From: Posidonia oceanica
Lineage: Eukaryota > Streptophyta > Magnoliopsida > Alismatales > Posidoniaceae
Reading direction: 5' to 3'
Length of the DNA: 64,000 bases
Assembly: GCA_037176725.1 (NCBI GenBank)
Contig: JAZBRS010000026.1
Span: 54,662,501-54,726,500, forward strand
The notes under the pieces were generated by a model. It searched no databases. It worked only from the letters and a program-made list of their open reading frames with translations, and was not told the origin of the DNA. The translations under genes and the position numbers were made by a program. Position 1 is the stretch's first letter. Each line of letters opens with the position of its first letter. Of the stretch, positions 1 through 11,859 are shown one piece after another.

Positions 1-2253
1 GAAGCGGTGGGCCCAGAAGGGAAGAGAGCGTGGACTCCTGAGGTCCCGGCACCTCCTGAACCAGAATACTCGGGCAAGGGCCGATGCAAGATGCTGGGGT
101 GAGCTAGAGATGATGTAGGGGTGGATGCAAGTGGAGGGGCAGAAGTGGATGCTGCCTCCTGAGTGTTTATGGTGATGACCCTTTGGTCGATCAGATCCTG
201 GATGGCTCCTCGCAAAGTGAAGCAGTTATCCGTTGAGTGGCCCTCAACTCGATGGTAATTGCAAAAAGGCTGCCTTGTACCACGGTGGAAGTGGGTTTGG
301 CAGTGGGCGAACCTCGGGGAACCTAAGGAGTGACACCACCTTAGGCAGGACGGTGCTCAGCGGTTCCACGAGCTTTGTGAATTGGCGCGTGTTGCCGCAA
401 AACCGTTTCTGCGGAGGGCGTTGTCCTTGCCGGGCCGGTGCGGCTGGATAGACTGGCTGGGTGGTGTGTGCAATTTGTGGAGTGTGTGAGGGTGCAGGTG
501 CATAAACTATTTGATTCGGGGTAGGGTGACCTGCCAGGTTGAACTGTGCCACAGGAGAATCGACGTAGGCAACGGCAGGCTTGGGCTGATCCCTCCTTCT
601 GGCATGGTTGTTGCCGCTATTGTTATTGCCACTGTTGTTGTAGTTGTAGTTGTTGTTGTTGTTGTTGCGGTGGGGAACGATGTCCTGTCCGGCAAGTGCA
701 GAGATGGTGGGGTAGCGGCCGCTACGGATTGCATTCTCTATGCAGGAGCCTGACCGAATTAGTGAAGCAAAAGTGGTGACAGATTGAAGACTGAGCATAC
801 CCCCAATCAATGGCAGTGAGCCTCGGATGAGGATCTCGATAGACTCCTTATCAAAGGGCCTATCTCAAACCTATAAGGCCAATGCGCGCCATCGGCCGAC
901 GTACTCCCCGAATGGCTCATGGGGTTTCTGCACAGTGGAGACCAAATCCTCCCTCTTTGGGACTTGGTCGAGGTTAAATGAGTACTGTTCCATGAACGCC
1001 AGAGTGAGGGCACTCCAGGTCCTAATGGAGGCCATATCAAGTGACGTGAACCACTTGAGAGCCGGACCAGTAAGACTCTTTTGGAACAGGCGGATAAGAA
1101 ACCTCTCATCGCCCTGAAGTTGTGTGAGGTCCCCGCAATAAGCCCACAGATGAGAGATAGGGCAGCCCTTTCCGTTGTACTTGTCAAAGTCCGGGATGCA
1201 GAAATTCGCTAGGAGTACAGCCTCTGGGAAGTAACAGAGGTCCCGGTACTCAAAGGACTGGCGTTCCCCACCCTGCACTCGACGGAGTGCTCTCTTCAGA
1301 TCGCCCATCCTGTTAAGGAGGGCATCTAGGGTCGCTGCTGGCAAAGAAGGTGCAGCTGGGGTAGGGTTAGCGTATGCCGTCCAGGTCGCACCTAAGTGCT
1401 CCTCTAGATCCACCATCTCGTCGGCTGGTGAGGCGACGTGATGGCCGGCATACCCGTGCAAGGGTGTGTGGTGCTGTAGGGTGTATGTAGGAACCTGAGT
1501 CTGTGGATGCAATGGGGGAAGATAAGCAGAATGCTGTGCTGTGGGTGTTGGAGTATGCGGAAGCAACAGCTGCTGCAATGGCACAGTGCCGGACTGCAGA
1601 CCAAGTGGGTGCTGTGTTCCTGTCAACCCAGTAGGATGACCACCAGAGGGGGGAGTAAAATGCTGTGCAGTGAGGAGTGGGTGCATAGGAGGCAGCGATG
1701 CCGCCCCTACCGTTAGAGCAACGAGTAGCTGCGGCGATGGCCGAGGCGGTGGTGCAGTGGGGAATGCCTGAAATTGGAAGGGAGCGACAAAAGGGACCTC
1801 AGGAGCCACGAGGGAGCGAAGAGACAAAGCCATGTCTTGCAGTTGCTGGACAAGCCCTAACAGGTGCTGGTACTGTGCTTCAAGTGTCCCGTCAGTGGGA
1901 ATACTGAATTGCAGTGCCTGCGGGGGAGTGGGTGCAACAGGTGGAGGCACAGACTGTCCAACAGGGTGAAATCCTACATCAGGAGGAGCTGTCACAGTGG
2001 GGGAATCAAGCGCAAGACCCGGGACATTATATAGCGTTTCCGGGACACGAAAGGTAGTCACCGTGACAGATTCGGTGACAGTCACCAGAGGTACGGTAGC
2101 CAGATGATGTCCGAAAATTCCAGGGTTCCCCTGCGCCTGAAAGTGAAAGGTGCGAGGGGCAACAGTGGAGACCAGAGCCACAGATGGAGGGGTCGAAACC
2201 TTGGACCCTTCCAAGGCAACAGAGAACATGGGCTCACTAACATGCTGGGCCAT
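1..2253 (-). pseudogene. gag: gag remnant of element A (Tat/Ogre-type)
   Basis: This is the capsid/nucleocapsid gene of a Ty3/gypsy element on the minus strand. It starts at the ATG ending at 2253, whose product begins MAQHVSEP, matching the gag starts at 15898 and 53778 (MAQYVSEP). A Pro/Gln-rich N-terminal half is followed by the gag core (motif GPALKWFTSLD near 1030-1080), an Asn-rich linker coded by an AAC/AAT run at about 600-680, and a zinc knuckle C-x2-H-x4-H-x4-C at 222-263. The reading is broken by TAG (complement of 871-873), TGA (complement of 865-867) and a one-base shift just before the knuckle at about 260. The gene continues off the left edge. The family assignment is firm because all three gag copies align by eye; pol of this element lies outside the window. 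Confidence 0.85.
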
Positions 2254-3350
2254 GGCGGTCTGAGAGTGAGTGAGAACTGGGCTGCGATAGGGAAAAGAAG
2301 GACAACGCCTAGGACGAGCTATCGTCGAACTCGACGGATACCTCGAGAAAGGAGGGTCGAGAAAAGGATGTCACAATAGGGGCGTGAGCAAAGAAACAAA
2401 CTCGAGCTCCGATAAGGGAACTCGCTCACAGACCTGAGGGACAAAGCAAACAAAGAGGTTAGGACCTGACAAATGAATGCAAATGCTGTTAGTTGCGATA
2501 TGTATGATATGCATGCGAATGCTTTCTAACATGCTCTCTCTCACCAATCTAGTGTGTCCTAGTAGGTTATCTACTCCGGATCCACACAGGGTGTATAGGT
2601 CTCCGACTCGGTCAGAAAAGTAAGGCTCCCGTCTAAATCCTGGCCGAAGCCAAGCGGTTACGGGTGGTGCGTTGGGGAGCCGTCAACCTACCAAAAGCAA
2701 GGCTTGTACCCCCTAGTAACACCGACACGACCCTAGACAAGGGGGGACAAGGCCAATCCACCTGCATTATCGCCAAAAGCGACGGAACGGGGGACAGGAC
2801 CTGTCCTTCTCAGACTAAGTAGGTGGACTCAGGGAGGAGAAGAATGCATGCCCTATATGCTCAAACATGCGAGTATGCATTAAGTTTTTTAGCTTGCCTG
2901 TTTTATTAACTGCAAAAGGGGGGGTAGAAGTTGATGTAGAAGCTCTAGTAAGCCTAAATGTCACTTTTACTTACATGTTTTAAGTTAAACCAAGGGAGGA
3001 GGCAATCACATCTCTACTTTACCTTAGGATAAATGCAAGAAAGGGGAAACAAACATTCAGTCATGGCAATGCTAAATCATACAACACATCAAAAGGCATG
3101 AGCATGGCATGTGATCGTGTTGTGTACATGATTTGTGAAATGAAACATTCATCAAACCAAAAGAAGCCATGTACACTAAGGCATGTGCGTGCGATGATGA
3201 TTATATGTAGGTGTGGAAAGAGAACGAGCAATCATTCACAACATTGCAAATAAACGCTAAATAAGATAACAAAGGACTAGAACAAAGGTGCAAGCAAGGA
3301 AAGACCACAAGATAAGCGGAGGGCGAAAAACAAAAAGTCGGAGTCTAGTA
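2254..3350 (-). other. 5' leader of element A
   Basis: This is untranslated sequence between the primer-binding site and gag of element A. No open frame is supported. The stretch 2540-2860 is recognisably the reverse complement of leader blocks at about 15300-15600 in F and 53190-53490 in E (shared phrases around 'cctgagtcggtgacccgta' and 'tactagaaagcata'). The leader is therefore conserved across family members and probably holds packaging or translation signals; that role is inference. Confidence 0.6.
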
Positions 3351-3368
3351 TCCCCAGCAGAGTCGCCA
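3351..3368 (-). promoter_or_regulatory. primer-binding site of element A (tRNA-Arg type)
   Basis: The minus strand reads TGGCGACTCTGCTGGGGA. This is the primer-binding site type reported for Ogre elements, complementary to the 3' end of a tRNA-Arg. It lies 8 bases inside the LTR end at 3377 and marks where minus-strand DNA synthesis would start. Confidence 0.85.
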
Positions 3369-3565
3369 CTTTACTATGACCGTCTCCTTCGACGTACGAC
3401 TCGGGGGCCACTGCCAAAGCTCGCAGACGCCCGGCCGTAGGGAATGAGGGCCATGGCTAATGGTGTATCCGAGGAAAGTTCGACTCAAGGAAGAAAACAC
3501 CAATAAAATGATAAGTGACGATAAGAGAATAAAAGAAAAAGAGGAAGAAGGGATCAAGTCTAAAT

Positions 3566-3583
3566 TCCTTAACAGAGTGGTCA
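3566..3583 (-). repeat. decayed primer-binding-site copy inside LTR A
   Basis: TCCTTAACAGAGTGGTCA aligns with the primer-binding site at 3351-3368 (TCCCCAGCAGAGTCGCCA), 215 bases away. Both are followed by the same LTR-tail text ('gccgctgccaaagctcgcagat' / 'gccactgccaaagctcgcagac'). The LTR tail plus primer-binding site is thus tandemly duplicated. Confidence 0.6.
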
Positions 3584-4390
3584 TTCTTATGCGACTGTCT
3601 CTCGCATACGATACGGGAGCCGCTGCCAAAGCTCGCAGATGCCTGGTCGAAGAGAAAGAGGGTCTCAAAAAATGGTATGTCCGAGGAAGATTCGACTCGA
3701 TAAAGAGTGTAAAATTACCAATAAACATCGAAATTGACGAATAAGATAAACAACAAAATGGGGGAGTCGCCACCTAGTCTAATTGGAAAAAGCCAAAAGA
3801 CGAGGAAAACCGGAGTAAACAAAGAAAGCGAAAGAAAACAAAGCGGATCCATGCAAAACAGATGCGACACTGAGTCATTGCGGTCCAGGGATGGGTAAGG
3901 ACTCCTGGTACGCGCGGGGAAGGTATTATGCACCCTCGACATGCTCGAGGAGCGGCCTTTTCTAACGTCATTCCACTCATAGTGTGGCTCAATGTAGGCA
4001 GAAGGCCAATTAATATGTTCTAGCTAAAGAAAACATGCCATGATATTTAAGAAGGCGGAAGGAAAGAAACTTAAGTAAACATGCTCATGGATTGAAGGAA
4101 GACTAAGGCAAATAGCTATATAAGTCTAAGAAGCAAACATACATGAGAAGATAGAATGTAATTAAACATCACACATGCTGCAAGCAATGAAGAGATAAAC
4201 AATATAAAGCGAGGAGGCAATGCACAAAATAAGGAGCATAAGTAAAGCAATTAAGACTTAAGTAAACAATGCTCAAAAAGGAAACAGAGAAGTAAATGAG
4301 GGTGCTTGAATGTAAACATGCAAGAGGGGTAGCCAAAATGAGGGAAGATAGGCTCTAGTCACATCTGTAGAAGCCATTGTTAAATACGCA

Positions 4391-4840
4391 GGGGTCTCAC
4401 ACGGGACCTCCACGCGGAGACAGTTCATACTTCCAGTGATAAGTCATAGCCAAATGGGAGGCCCTCCTCAATCCAATTCGGTATGGGACCGGTTCGATGA
4501 TGGGGAGGAAGTATCTCGAAACAACATTATGCCATAACATCTAGAAAATAGGCACAAACGAGGGTCGGAATGATGGTTGCGGACACTATCTGATATCTCA
4601 GTCAAACACGTGGGAGGTCCACGTGGGACCAGTCAGTTCAGCAAGAGAACCTTCATCACTAGATTCCGGGACCCACAGGCAATGGAAATTAAAGAAAGCA
4701 GATAGATACTGAAGAGAAAATGCTAAACAACAACGTTATGCAAAAACATAAAGGAAACAGATGCTAACAGGGGTCAGAAAGAGGCTGGAAGCTCGGCCTG
4801 GCGTCATAGTCTAACACGCGGGAGGTCCACGCGGGACCTC
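4391..4840. promoter_or_regulatory. three spaced palindromic GGTCCAC/GTGGGACC sites in LTR A
   Basis: The motif GGTCCACGTGGGACC and variants occur at about 4391-4420, 4606-4630 and 4814-4840, roughly 210 bases apart. The core combines a G-box (CACGTG) with GTGGGACC, which fits the TCP-factor consensus. The same spaced sites recur in LTR B. Regulatory function is inference from motif identity only. Confidence 0.4.
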
Positions 4841-6350
4841 GGCGCGAGACCGGCTTGCCAGACAGAGGATCTTCATCGCCCGATTCCGGGCCCGATGCTC
4901 AACGGAACGTGACGAAATAAGTTGGGGAGGCGAGACAGCACACCCAGCTATCCACATGAAGTGTGGACGCGACGTGGCGCGGCCTGAGGTGTCGCCCCCA
5001 CCTCGACAGTATCGTGCCGGCAACCGTGCTTCTTCGCCGGCCATAGAGGCGGCTTGGAGGGCACAATCAGCCCGAGGCACACTACGGAGGTTTGAAGCGG
5101 ACGCAGGGAAGCCAGCCGGAGGCTCTGCGCAGCGAGGCGAGGTGGCTAGGGGCGCGTCGGCACGAGGCCGGGCGCAAGCCATCTGCCTGGCACGAGAGGC
5201 GGCGGAGAAAATGGAAAAAAGGCAATGCTGACTACAATTGAGATGGAAAACTAATGGGGAAAGAAAACATTACAAATGGGGACAGTTCTACACTACCAGA
5301 AGGTCAAGTGCATACCTGAAGCGTGCCGGGGCTGCTGTCTTCTCCGGCGGCGTTACTACCGCAGACAGGCGGGCGGATGGAGCGGCAGAGCTCGGGAAAT
5401 CACTTGGAAAGGTGGTGCGCTTCCTCGCAGGCTCAAAGGGTCGCTCTGGAGGTGCTGGAATGCCGGTGGGGGTCTCGACGGTGAGTGAGTTCACCGGAGA
5501 TACTTCCTCAATTCCATAACACCAAAATTGAGGGGTTTCAGAGGTCGGGTGGGGCTCGGATGCTTGGTGGGGACGCTCTAGGTGTAGGTGATGCTCTCAT
5601 GGATGCAAGGAGTGCTGAACCAGATGCTGGGAAGCTCTGGTCGGTGATTTATAGGCTGCGGAGGTCGATGTTGGCCATTGGCGCAGATCGAGATTTGAAA
5701 TGGAAGGCCGAGATGGTTGCTGAAGATCGAGGGATGGAGTTGGTTGGAACGTGTGGTTGGATGGTCCAGGTGTTCGGAGGCACGAGCCCAGATCGGCAGG
5801 AGCCAATGGCGAGCGAGGAGGAGGTGGGCCAAGGTGATTGGTCTGCCTGATTTTTGTTACTAACACAAGACATAACGCGGGAGCTCGATGCGGGAGCTGG
5901 GCGCGGCTGTCAGTCTATCAATTTCGCTACCGTCACAGGACAACAAGCGGGGGCTGCACGCAGGAGCCATACGCGAGTGTTAGAGTGCCGGTTTCTGCTA
6001 CTGATGCAGGAAAACACGTGGGAGTGCCACGCGGGAGCTCGACGCGAGAGTGATCTCGTCAGTGTTGCCACTGATGCAGGAAAACATGCGGGAGCTCTAT
6101 GCGGGAGTTATCCCGTCAGTAGCTGCCTCACCTTTCTGAGCTTGCTTCTCTGGTTCGAGGACCATCCAGGGCTAGGGTTTTGGGGTTTTTATGGTAGTGG
6201 ACGTGTTGGGATATGATTGGTAGGGTTTCGGCTGGTCTGGGCTGGTTTGGGTCTAGGCTTGGGGTTTCAAGAAAGGATTGGAGCCGCTTCGTCCGTACGC
6301 TTCTGGGAGCAAACAACCGTCGCCTGACTTCTAGATTTGGAGTGTCTATA

Positions 6351-7354
6351 GAAACTCTAGCTATTTGAAGGTGGAAGCTCAAAACCCTAAAAACCTAAAT
6401 TGAATTTCTCCAAGATATGTTTTCCTCACAACTGGCCGGGGGTTCAAACACTGACCCACGGGGTCTATTTATAGACTCCAAGGGGTGTGGGTGGTTAACA
6501 CTTAGAAATTTCTTAAAAAAGTGGCAGTTATGGCCAGTCGTTGCATGGGTAGGCAACTAAGACCAGCAACCGCCCAAGCGAACATGGAAAAAACCGTAGA
6601 AATTTCCAGAAGAGAAGTGGCAGTTATGGCCAGTCGCCGCATGGGTAGGCGCCTAATACTAGCAACCGCCTAAGCTGACGTGGAGAAAACCGTAGAAATT
6701 CGGTTGACGGGAACCACGATCATTAGTCGCCGGTTAGGTTGGCGCATAGCAATTGAGGGGTTGTGGGAAATAACTGTTGCAGTTCCATGACCGTTAGTCA
6801 CAGGTTAGGTTGGCGCCTAGTGGTCAAGGGGATCGTGGGAAATAACTGTCAAGACAATTGCCAGAGGTGGTTAAATGAGCCCACGATAGTTAGTCGCCTG
6901 CTGTGATGACGCCTTAACTAGTCGCCTGTTGAAAGGGCGCCTATGTTAGTCACCTGTTGTAAGGGAGCCTGTCAAGGTCGCCTCCACAGATGGCAACTAG
7001 CAAGCTCAGATCATTTCTAGCCCTAGCTTTTAGGTTTTGCCCAGAGAAAATAAGATAAAAGGCCGGGAAACTTCAGATATCTCATGAAATCATAAAAACA
7101 TCTTCTTTGACTCAAATCTGCCATGGATTTGAGTGGGATAAAGTGTGCTCAAGGTACTCGAACTTGCCACGAGTCTGAGTGCGTTAGCTCTGCCATAGCC
7201 AACAACCTTAAGTCAACTAGGATTAAGCATTGTTTTTAAGCAGATCATGAAAGTTCCAGAAAATATGTTATTAATCATTAGTTGTGTGATCTGGGTGCCT
7301 CAGAAGTTCCTATCCTCTATGAACTCTAGGAAATGCAAAAATTGGATATCTACA
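6351..7354 (-). mobile_element. LTR-like fragment H, interrupted by element A
   Basis: On the minus strand the block begins TGTAGATATCC (7354), a plausible LTR start, and has a TATAAATA box about 880 bases in (complement of 6466-6473). It then stops where element A's LTR begins. No coding sequence is seen. Two internal tandem duplications are visible: about 100 bases at 6515-6700 (phrase 'gtggcagttatggccagtcg' twice) and another at 6715-6850 (phrase 'ggttaggttggcgc' twice). It could also be a promoter fragment of some other repeat; no partner copy is present here. Confidence 0.4.
6466..6473 (-). promoter_or_regulatory. TATA box candidate in fragment H
   Basis: The minus strand reads TATAAATA within GTCTATAAATAGACC, close to the plant TATA consensus. 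It lies downstream of a U3-like stretch and upstream of what would be the R region. Confidence 0.4.
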
Positions 7355-8655
7355 GACCCCACACGCTAGACGACACATCCCACTTACTTTCCACTGCCTT
7401 CGCCGGCCACATGCCTCTCACAACACCTCTCCACCGCCTTCGCCTGCTGCCTGCCACTTGATGACAGCCACAACCTATGACCTGCCCACACTTACTTCTC
7501 TGCACCACACCTAACATCGACGACCAACTCACTCTCCTCTCCTCTCACTGCCACCAGCAGGCTTTGCCAGAGCCTATACCCAGGTGGTGGAGGAACCAAA
7601 GAGGAGGCTGACGGCCATTTCCCCCCGTCTTCTTACTCTCCCAAGTGAACCAGAGAGGAGAGGAGAGATCCAGAGGCAAACCACAACACCTCAGCTTCCC
7701 CTGAGCGTTCCTACACTTTTCCTTGCATCCCGGACAACCACTTGCTCCTCCAAGCCTTGCCGCCATCCCTGCGTCCACCGCCGAACCCATCAAGGTTAGC
7801 CGACACCTCCCAGCAATCAACCACCCAACCAGAACCCCGCGAAGCCTCACACACCTCATTCGACCTTCCCCAAGCACTTCAGATCAACCCCACGTCCGCC
7901 GGGAGCTCCCGTAGTCGTTCCTCCTCACCGTCGAACCCAACTCCGGCCAACAACTGCCAGAAGCCACGTCTCCACATCAAACTCCACCAAATCACTCCTA
8001 CACCATCGTCGAACACCCACGAGCACAACCCAATCGCGTCGAGCAGCTGTCGCTCCATCCTGCACCGCAGCGACCTCCACGCCGATGCACGCCGGTGAGC
8101 TAGGTCAGGGAGCACGACCGTGCACCTCCGCAGGTGAGCAAGTTCTCCTCTGCCCTCGTGGCACTCCACTCTTGCTTACTAGCCATTTAATTGCATCTTA
8201 TCTAGCCTACATCGCCGTATTTGGCTTTCTTCTCCGGCGAAGAGCACCGCCGGCCATGTGAGACCGACAGGTCTTTGAGCTCGGTTGGAGGGTGCCACAG
8301 CCACCTATCTCTAGCTTTGAATGTATGAATGTGTTCCCTAGTATGCCATCTTGGTAAGCATGTATTTAATTCCATATTTCATAGCCATTTGCATAGCGAA
8401 ATCGACCATCGAACTTCGTTGTTTGGTTTGTCAAACCTGATGCGCGTATTCTGTAGTTCAGGCCAAGGTTTCACACCTTTCCATGCACCCATTTAGGAAT
8501 CTAATTGCATGATTTTGTTCCTGAATGTTTACTCTAGCTTGCCATGTCATTGGTTCTTTGTTTTTATTTCATTTGCATAGCTTTCTTGTGCATTGAAGTT
8601 TGCTATCTGGAACGGCAACCTAATGTGCGTATAGCTTGCACATGTAGGTTGCGCG
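7355..8655 (+). mobile_element. left part of old LTR G, split by element F
   Basis: This is non-coding sequence with the same architecture as the LTRs of F, E and C. A GC-rich, Ser/Pro-coding-like stretch (7370-8130) is followed by a donor-like GCAG|GTGAGC at 8129-8136, then T-rich sequence with ATTGCAT phrases (8185-8600). It ends exactly at the GCGCG target site of F and resumes at 35893 in LTR-like sequence of the same orientation. Open frames in the GC-rich part look incidental. Confidence 0.5.
8651..8655. repeat. target-site duplication of element F, left copy
   Basis: GCGCG lies directly before the LTR start TGTTGACAC at 8656 and is identical to 35888-35892 directly after the 3' LTR end ..ACTACA. 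Confidence 0.85.
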
Positions 8656-11600
8656 TGTTGACACAGCATTTTGACAGGCTTGAATCAATTGGAATCTCCT
8701 GGTGACTTCTGGATCCAAACTTAGGTCAAAACTACACATTCCTTTTCATCCTACCCTTCAAAACAAGCCCAAACTTGACCTAAGATTACACCCCTTTTCT
8801 AGCCCAAAACCTATCCAAAAACCATAAGAAAACTAACCATCCCAAACTTGGCAAACCTACCCAAACACTTAGAAATTTTCAACCCAAAACCACTCCCAAA
8901 AACCCTAGAAAACCTAGGTAAAACTACCCTTTTTCTACACCTCAAAACCCTTCCAAAACTTTCCCAAAACTAAACCAAAACCCTAGGTTCAAAACAAGGG
9001 ACGCTAGGCCACACACTCCCCAAATTTCACCTCTTCCCAAAACTTCTAACCCCTCCATTTACCTAAATTATCCTTTTCTCTCTCTTGGATTATTCTTTTC
9101 TCTCTCCTCTCTCTCTCCTGATTATCCTCCCTCTTTTCACCCCCTTCTCTCCCTTCTTCTTGCCTGGCTATGGGCCCCCCTTGTGCATCTATCTCTTCTC
9201 AATCTTATTTTTATTTTTATCTTATTTTTAGCATTTTCTTTGACTTTCAAAAAATTATTTTCTTTCAACTCCTCTTTTTCCTCCTTACTCCTCCATTTCT
9301 CCCTTTTCTTCTTTCTTTCCCTTTTCTTTTCCTTCCTTCTACTAAATCCCTAAAAAATCATTAAAAACCTCTAAAACTCTAAAACAAAATAAAAGCAAAC
9401 TAAAACCCTAAAAGAAATAAATAAAAACTTAAACAAACTATTAAAAACCAAAAACCTAACTAAATCTAGCTAAAATGGAAAACTAAGAATGCAACTTAAA
9501 AATGCAAAACAAAAGAAAGGAAAATGCTGTAAAATAAGGAAAAAACCAAAATGTAATCAAAACAAGTAAAAGTATAATCCTATTAAAAAATAATCAAGAA
9601 AACAAATCCTGAAAGAAAGGAAACACTTAAGAAATACTAAGGCTAGTAATTAAGGAAAAAACTTAACTTAACAATCCTAAAAACAAACAATTTGAAAACT
9701 GAATTTAAAAATAAAAACAAACAATCAAAAAATTTGAAAACACCTAATTAAAAACTTAACAAGAAGACCTAAACTAAAAAATATTAAAAGAAATTAGCAA
9801 ACGAAATCAAATCTAAAAGGAAACTTAAACAAAACCCTAAAAAGATTAAAATCAAAAATCTAAAACTCAACCTAATTAATCTACAAACAAACTTTAAAAA
9901 ATCCTAATTAATATCCCAAGTGTTTAACAAGAAAAACATAATTAAAAAACAACTTAAAAGACTTAACAAACATTTAAACAAAATCAAAGACAAAACAAAA
10001 CAAGAAAACCCTAAAAACCCTAATCAAAACTAAATCTCCTTAAACCTAATTAACTAATCAAAAACAATCATTAAAAAACTTAATCAAAGTCCTAACTTAA
10101 AACACAATCATTCTAAAAACCTTTTCTATTTTTATTTTATTTTTATCTAATTTATTTTTCTTCTTTCCCTTCCTCTTTCCCTTCCTTCCTTTCTTCCTTT
10201 CTTTCTATTTTTCTTTCTTTTCTTTTCCTGGGCCCAGTCCGGCTCGTTCCTCTCCTTCCCTTCCTTCTTCCTTTCTTTTTTTTTCTTTTTTTCCGCATGC
10301 GGCCCGGCCTGTTCGCTTCCATCTTCCTCTTCTTCCCTCCTTCTTCTTCTTCTTCCTCCACGATTCCTCCTGCCAGTCTCCCTCTCCCCTTCAAAAAATT
10401 TCAATTCCTTCTTCCCTCTCGATCCCATCAGCACCCGCTCACCCTCCTCCTCTCTCGCATCTCAGCGGTTCTTCCAGGGGGCATTTACTGCCTGTCTCCT
10501 CGCTGGCCGCCTCTCCATCAGCTCCAGTGCTCGCAACGGTGGGATTTGAATCCCTCAGCTCGCGCCCACTCGTAGCTTGAGCCCCTGATAAAAGCCTCAC
10601 CTCTTATCCTCCTTTAACGCCTTTTCGCCTTCCCAGAGAGAGTGCGAGAATTCAGAGCTCAGAGCCACCAAATCCCTCCTCTTCCTCTGCCAGAAACCAG
10701 CTCTTCCCTCTCTTCCTTTCCACTGCAATCCAGAGCCTTCAACTCCATTCAAACTGCTCCCAATTCATCCCCCAAACTCCACCAACTTCCAGCAACACAC
10801 TCCACCCATTCCACTCCCAAATCCAACCCTGAAACCAGTCCCAATCCCCTGAAATCCTTTCCAGAACCCAACATCACCCTCTCAAAATTCTAAGGACCAC
10901 TAACCACCGAATCCCTCCAAACTTCTCCCTACAACTCACCAGAATCCTACCTTCTAAACCCACCTAAGCTACGGCTCTAAGCCTCACCACAGGCCAAGCA
11001 CTTCACTTCAAATACTTAACCCATCTTCTGCCAGAAAATCAACCCAGCTACCCATCTTCACCTCAGCCCTCTACTGACCCACCTGAGCATCCAAAACCCT
11101 TCACCCGTCATCCTGGAGTACACCACCACCTTCCAATTGAACCAGGGAGCAGTGGACATCCTTCCCCACCTCCGGCCATTTGCTGTGCACCCAAAAGTGC
11201 CAATCTCCCCACCGGTCTTCGAAGCTTCATTCCAGCCATTCAGGAAGCATCGAAGGACCTCCAGGAGTCGATCCTAGCAATCCCGAGCCGTCGACGAGCT
11301 CCGCAGCACCCGGTCCAACCTCACCGGCAACCACTGAAACAACCCACGTCGGGGGGGCGTTTCGGCCAGTGAAAGAGGTATCCCCCTCTCTCCCTAGCTT
11401 AGTTTCCTTCTCGGTGTGCTTTTCTGCCCATTAGCTTTAGGTTTTACCCCCTCCTGCTCTGAGTCGTCACCGCCACTCTGTCGTCTTCTCCGGCGAGCCC
11501 CAGCATCTGTCCCGTCGCGCCAGTGAGTAGAACGACGCTCCGTCGATCCCCCGTGGTCCACACGGCCAGTAGCAACTCCCCGGTGGCTCTAGAATGCCAC

Positions 11601-11859
11601 GGTGTCGCGTCGTCCGCCGGTCCCACTCTCCTCTAGTTCACAACGCTCCGTCGTCATCTCCGGCCATCTCTGGGCACTGTCACAGCTCCCTGACGACGCT
11701 CCGGACTCCATCGAGCTCCAATGAATCTCCTCAGCCAATCGGCACGCCCCCAGCACCCCTCCTCCGCTCGCGACGGCCACTGGTAGCGCTGTGCTACAGT
11801 GGTCGTCGTTCTGTGGATCACTGTAGCTTTATTTTCCTTAACTTAGCTATTTTGTTATT

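Larger units (their letters stand above)
3377..6350 (-). mobile_element. 5' LTR of element A
   Basis: LTR of about 2.97 kb on the minus strand. Its start (complement of 6350, reading TATAGACACTCC) aligns with the LTR start of element B at 39222 (TGTAGACACCC); the second base has mutated. Its end is set by comparison with B at TGACC (3377). Inside are three spaced copies of a GAGGTCCAC..GGGACCTC-type palindrome (about 4391-4840), a GC-rich block (4800-5520), and short CGCGGGAGCTC-type repeats near the U3 end (5880-6110). A second, decayed primer-binding-site copy at 3566-3583 lies within the LTR. Boundaries are by alignment to B, not by a target duplication. Confidence 0.7.

Noticed and set aside
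7545..8169. GC-rich frames in LTR G as a host gene
   Set aside because: Both strands are open over parts of it, there is no conserved motif, and its place matches the GC-rich block of the other LTRs.
9360..10130. Telomere repeat tract
   Set aside because: AAACCCTAA-like words are scattered and irregular, not a tandem heptamer array.
10147..10434. Lys/Arg/Glu-rich minus-strand frames (also 31513-31851, 59032-59418)
   Set aside because: They are the purine-rich complement of the LTR pyrimidine tract; composition-driven.
10531..10556. GGGATTTGAATCCC as a tRNA T-arm or B-box
   Set aside because: Only a 14-base inverted repeat; no acceptor, D- or anticodon arm can be fitted nearby.
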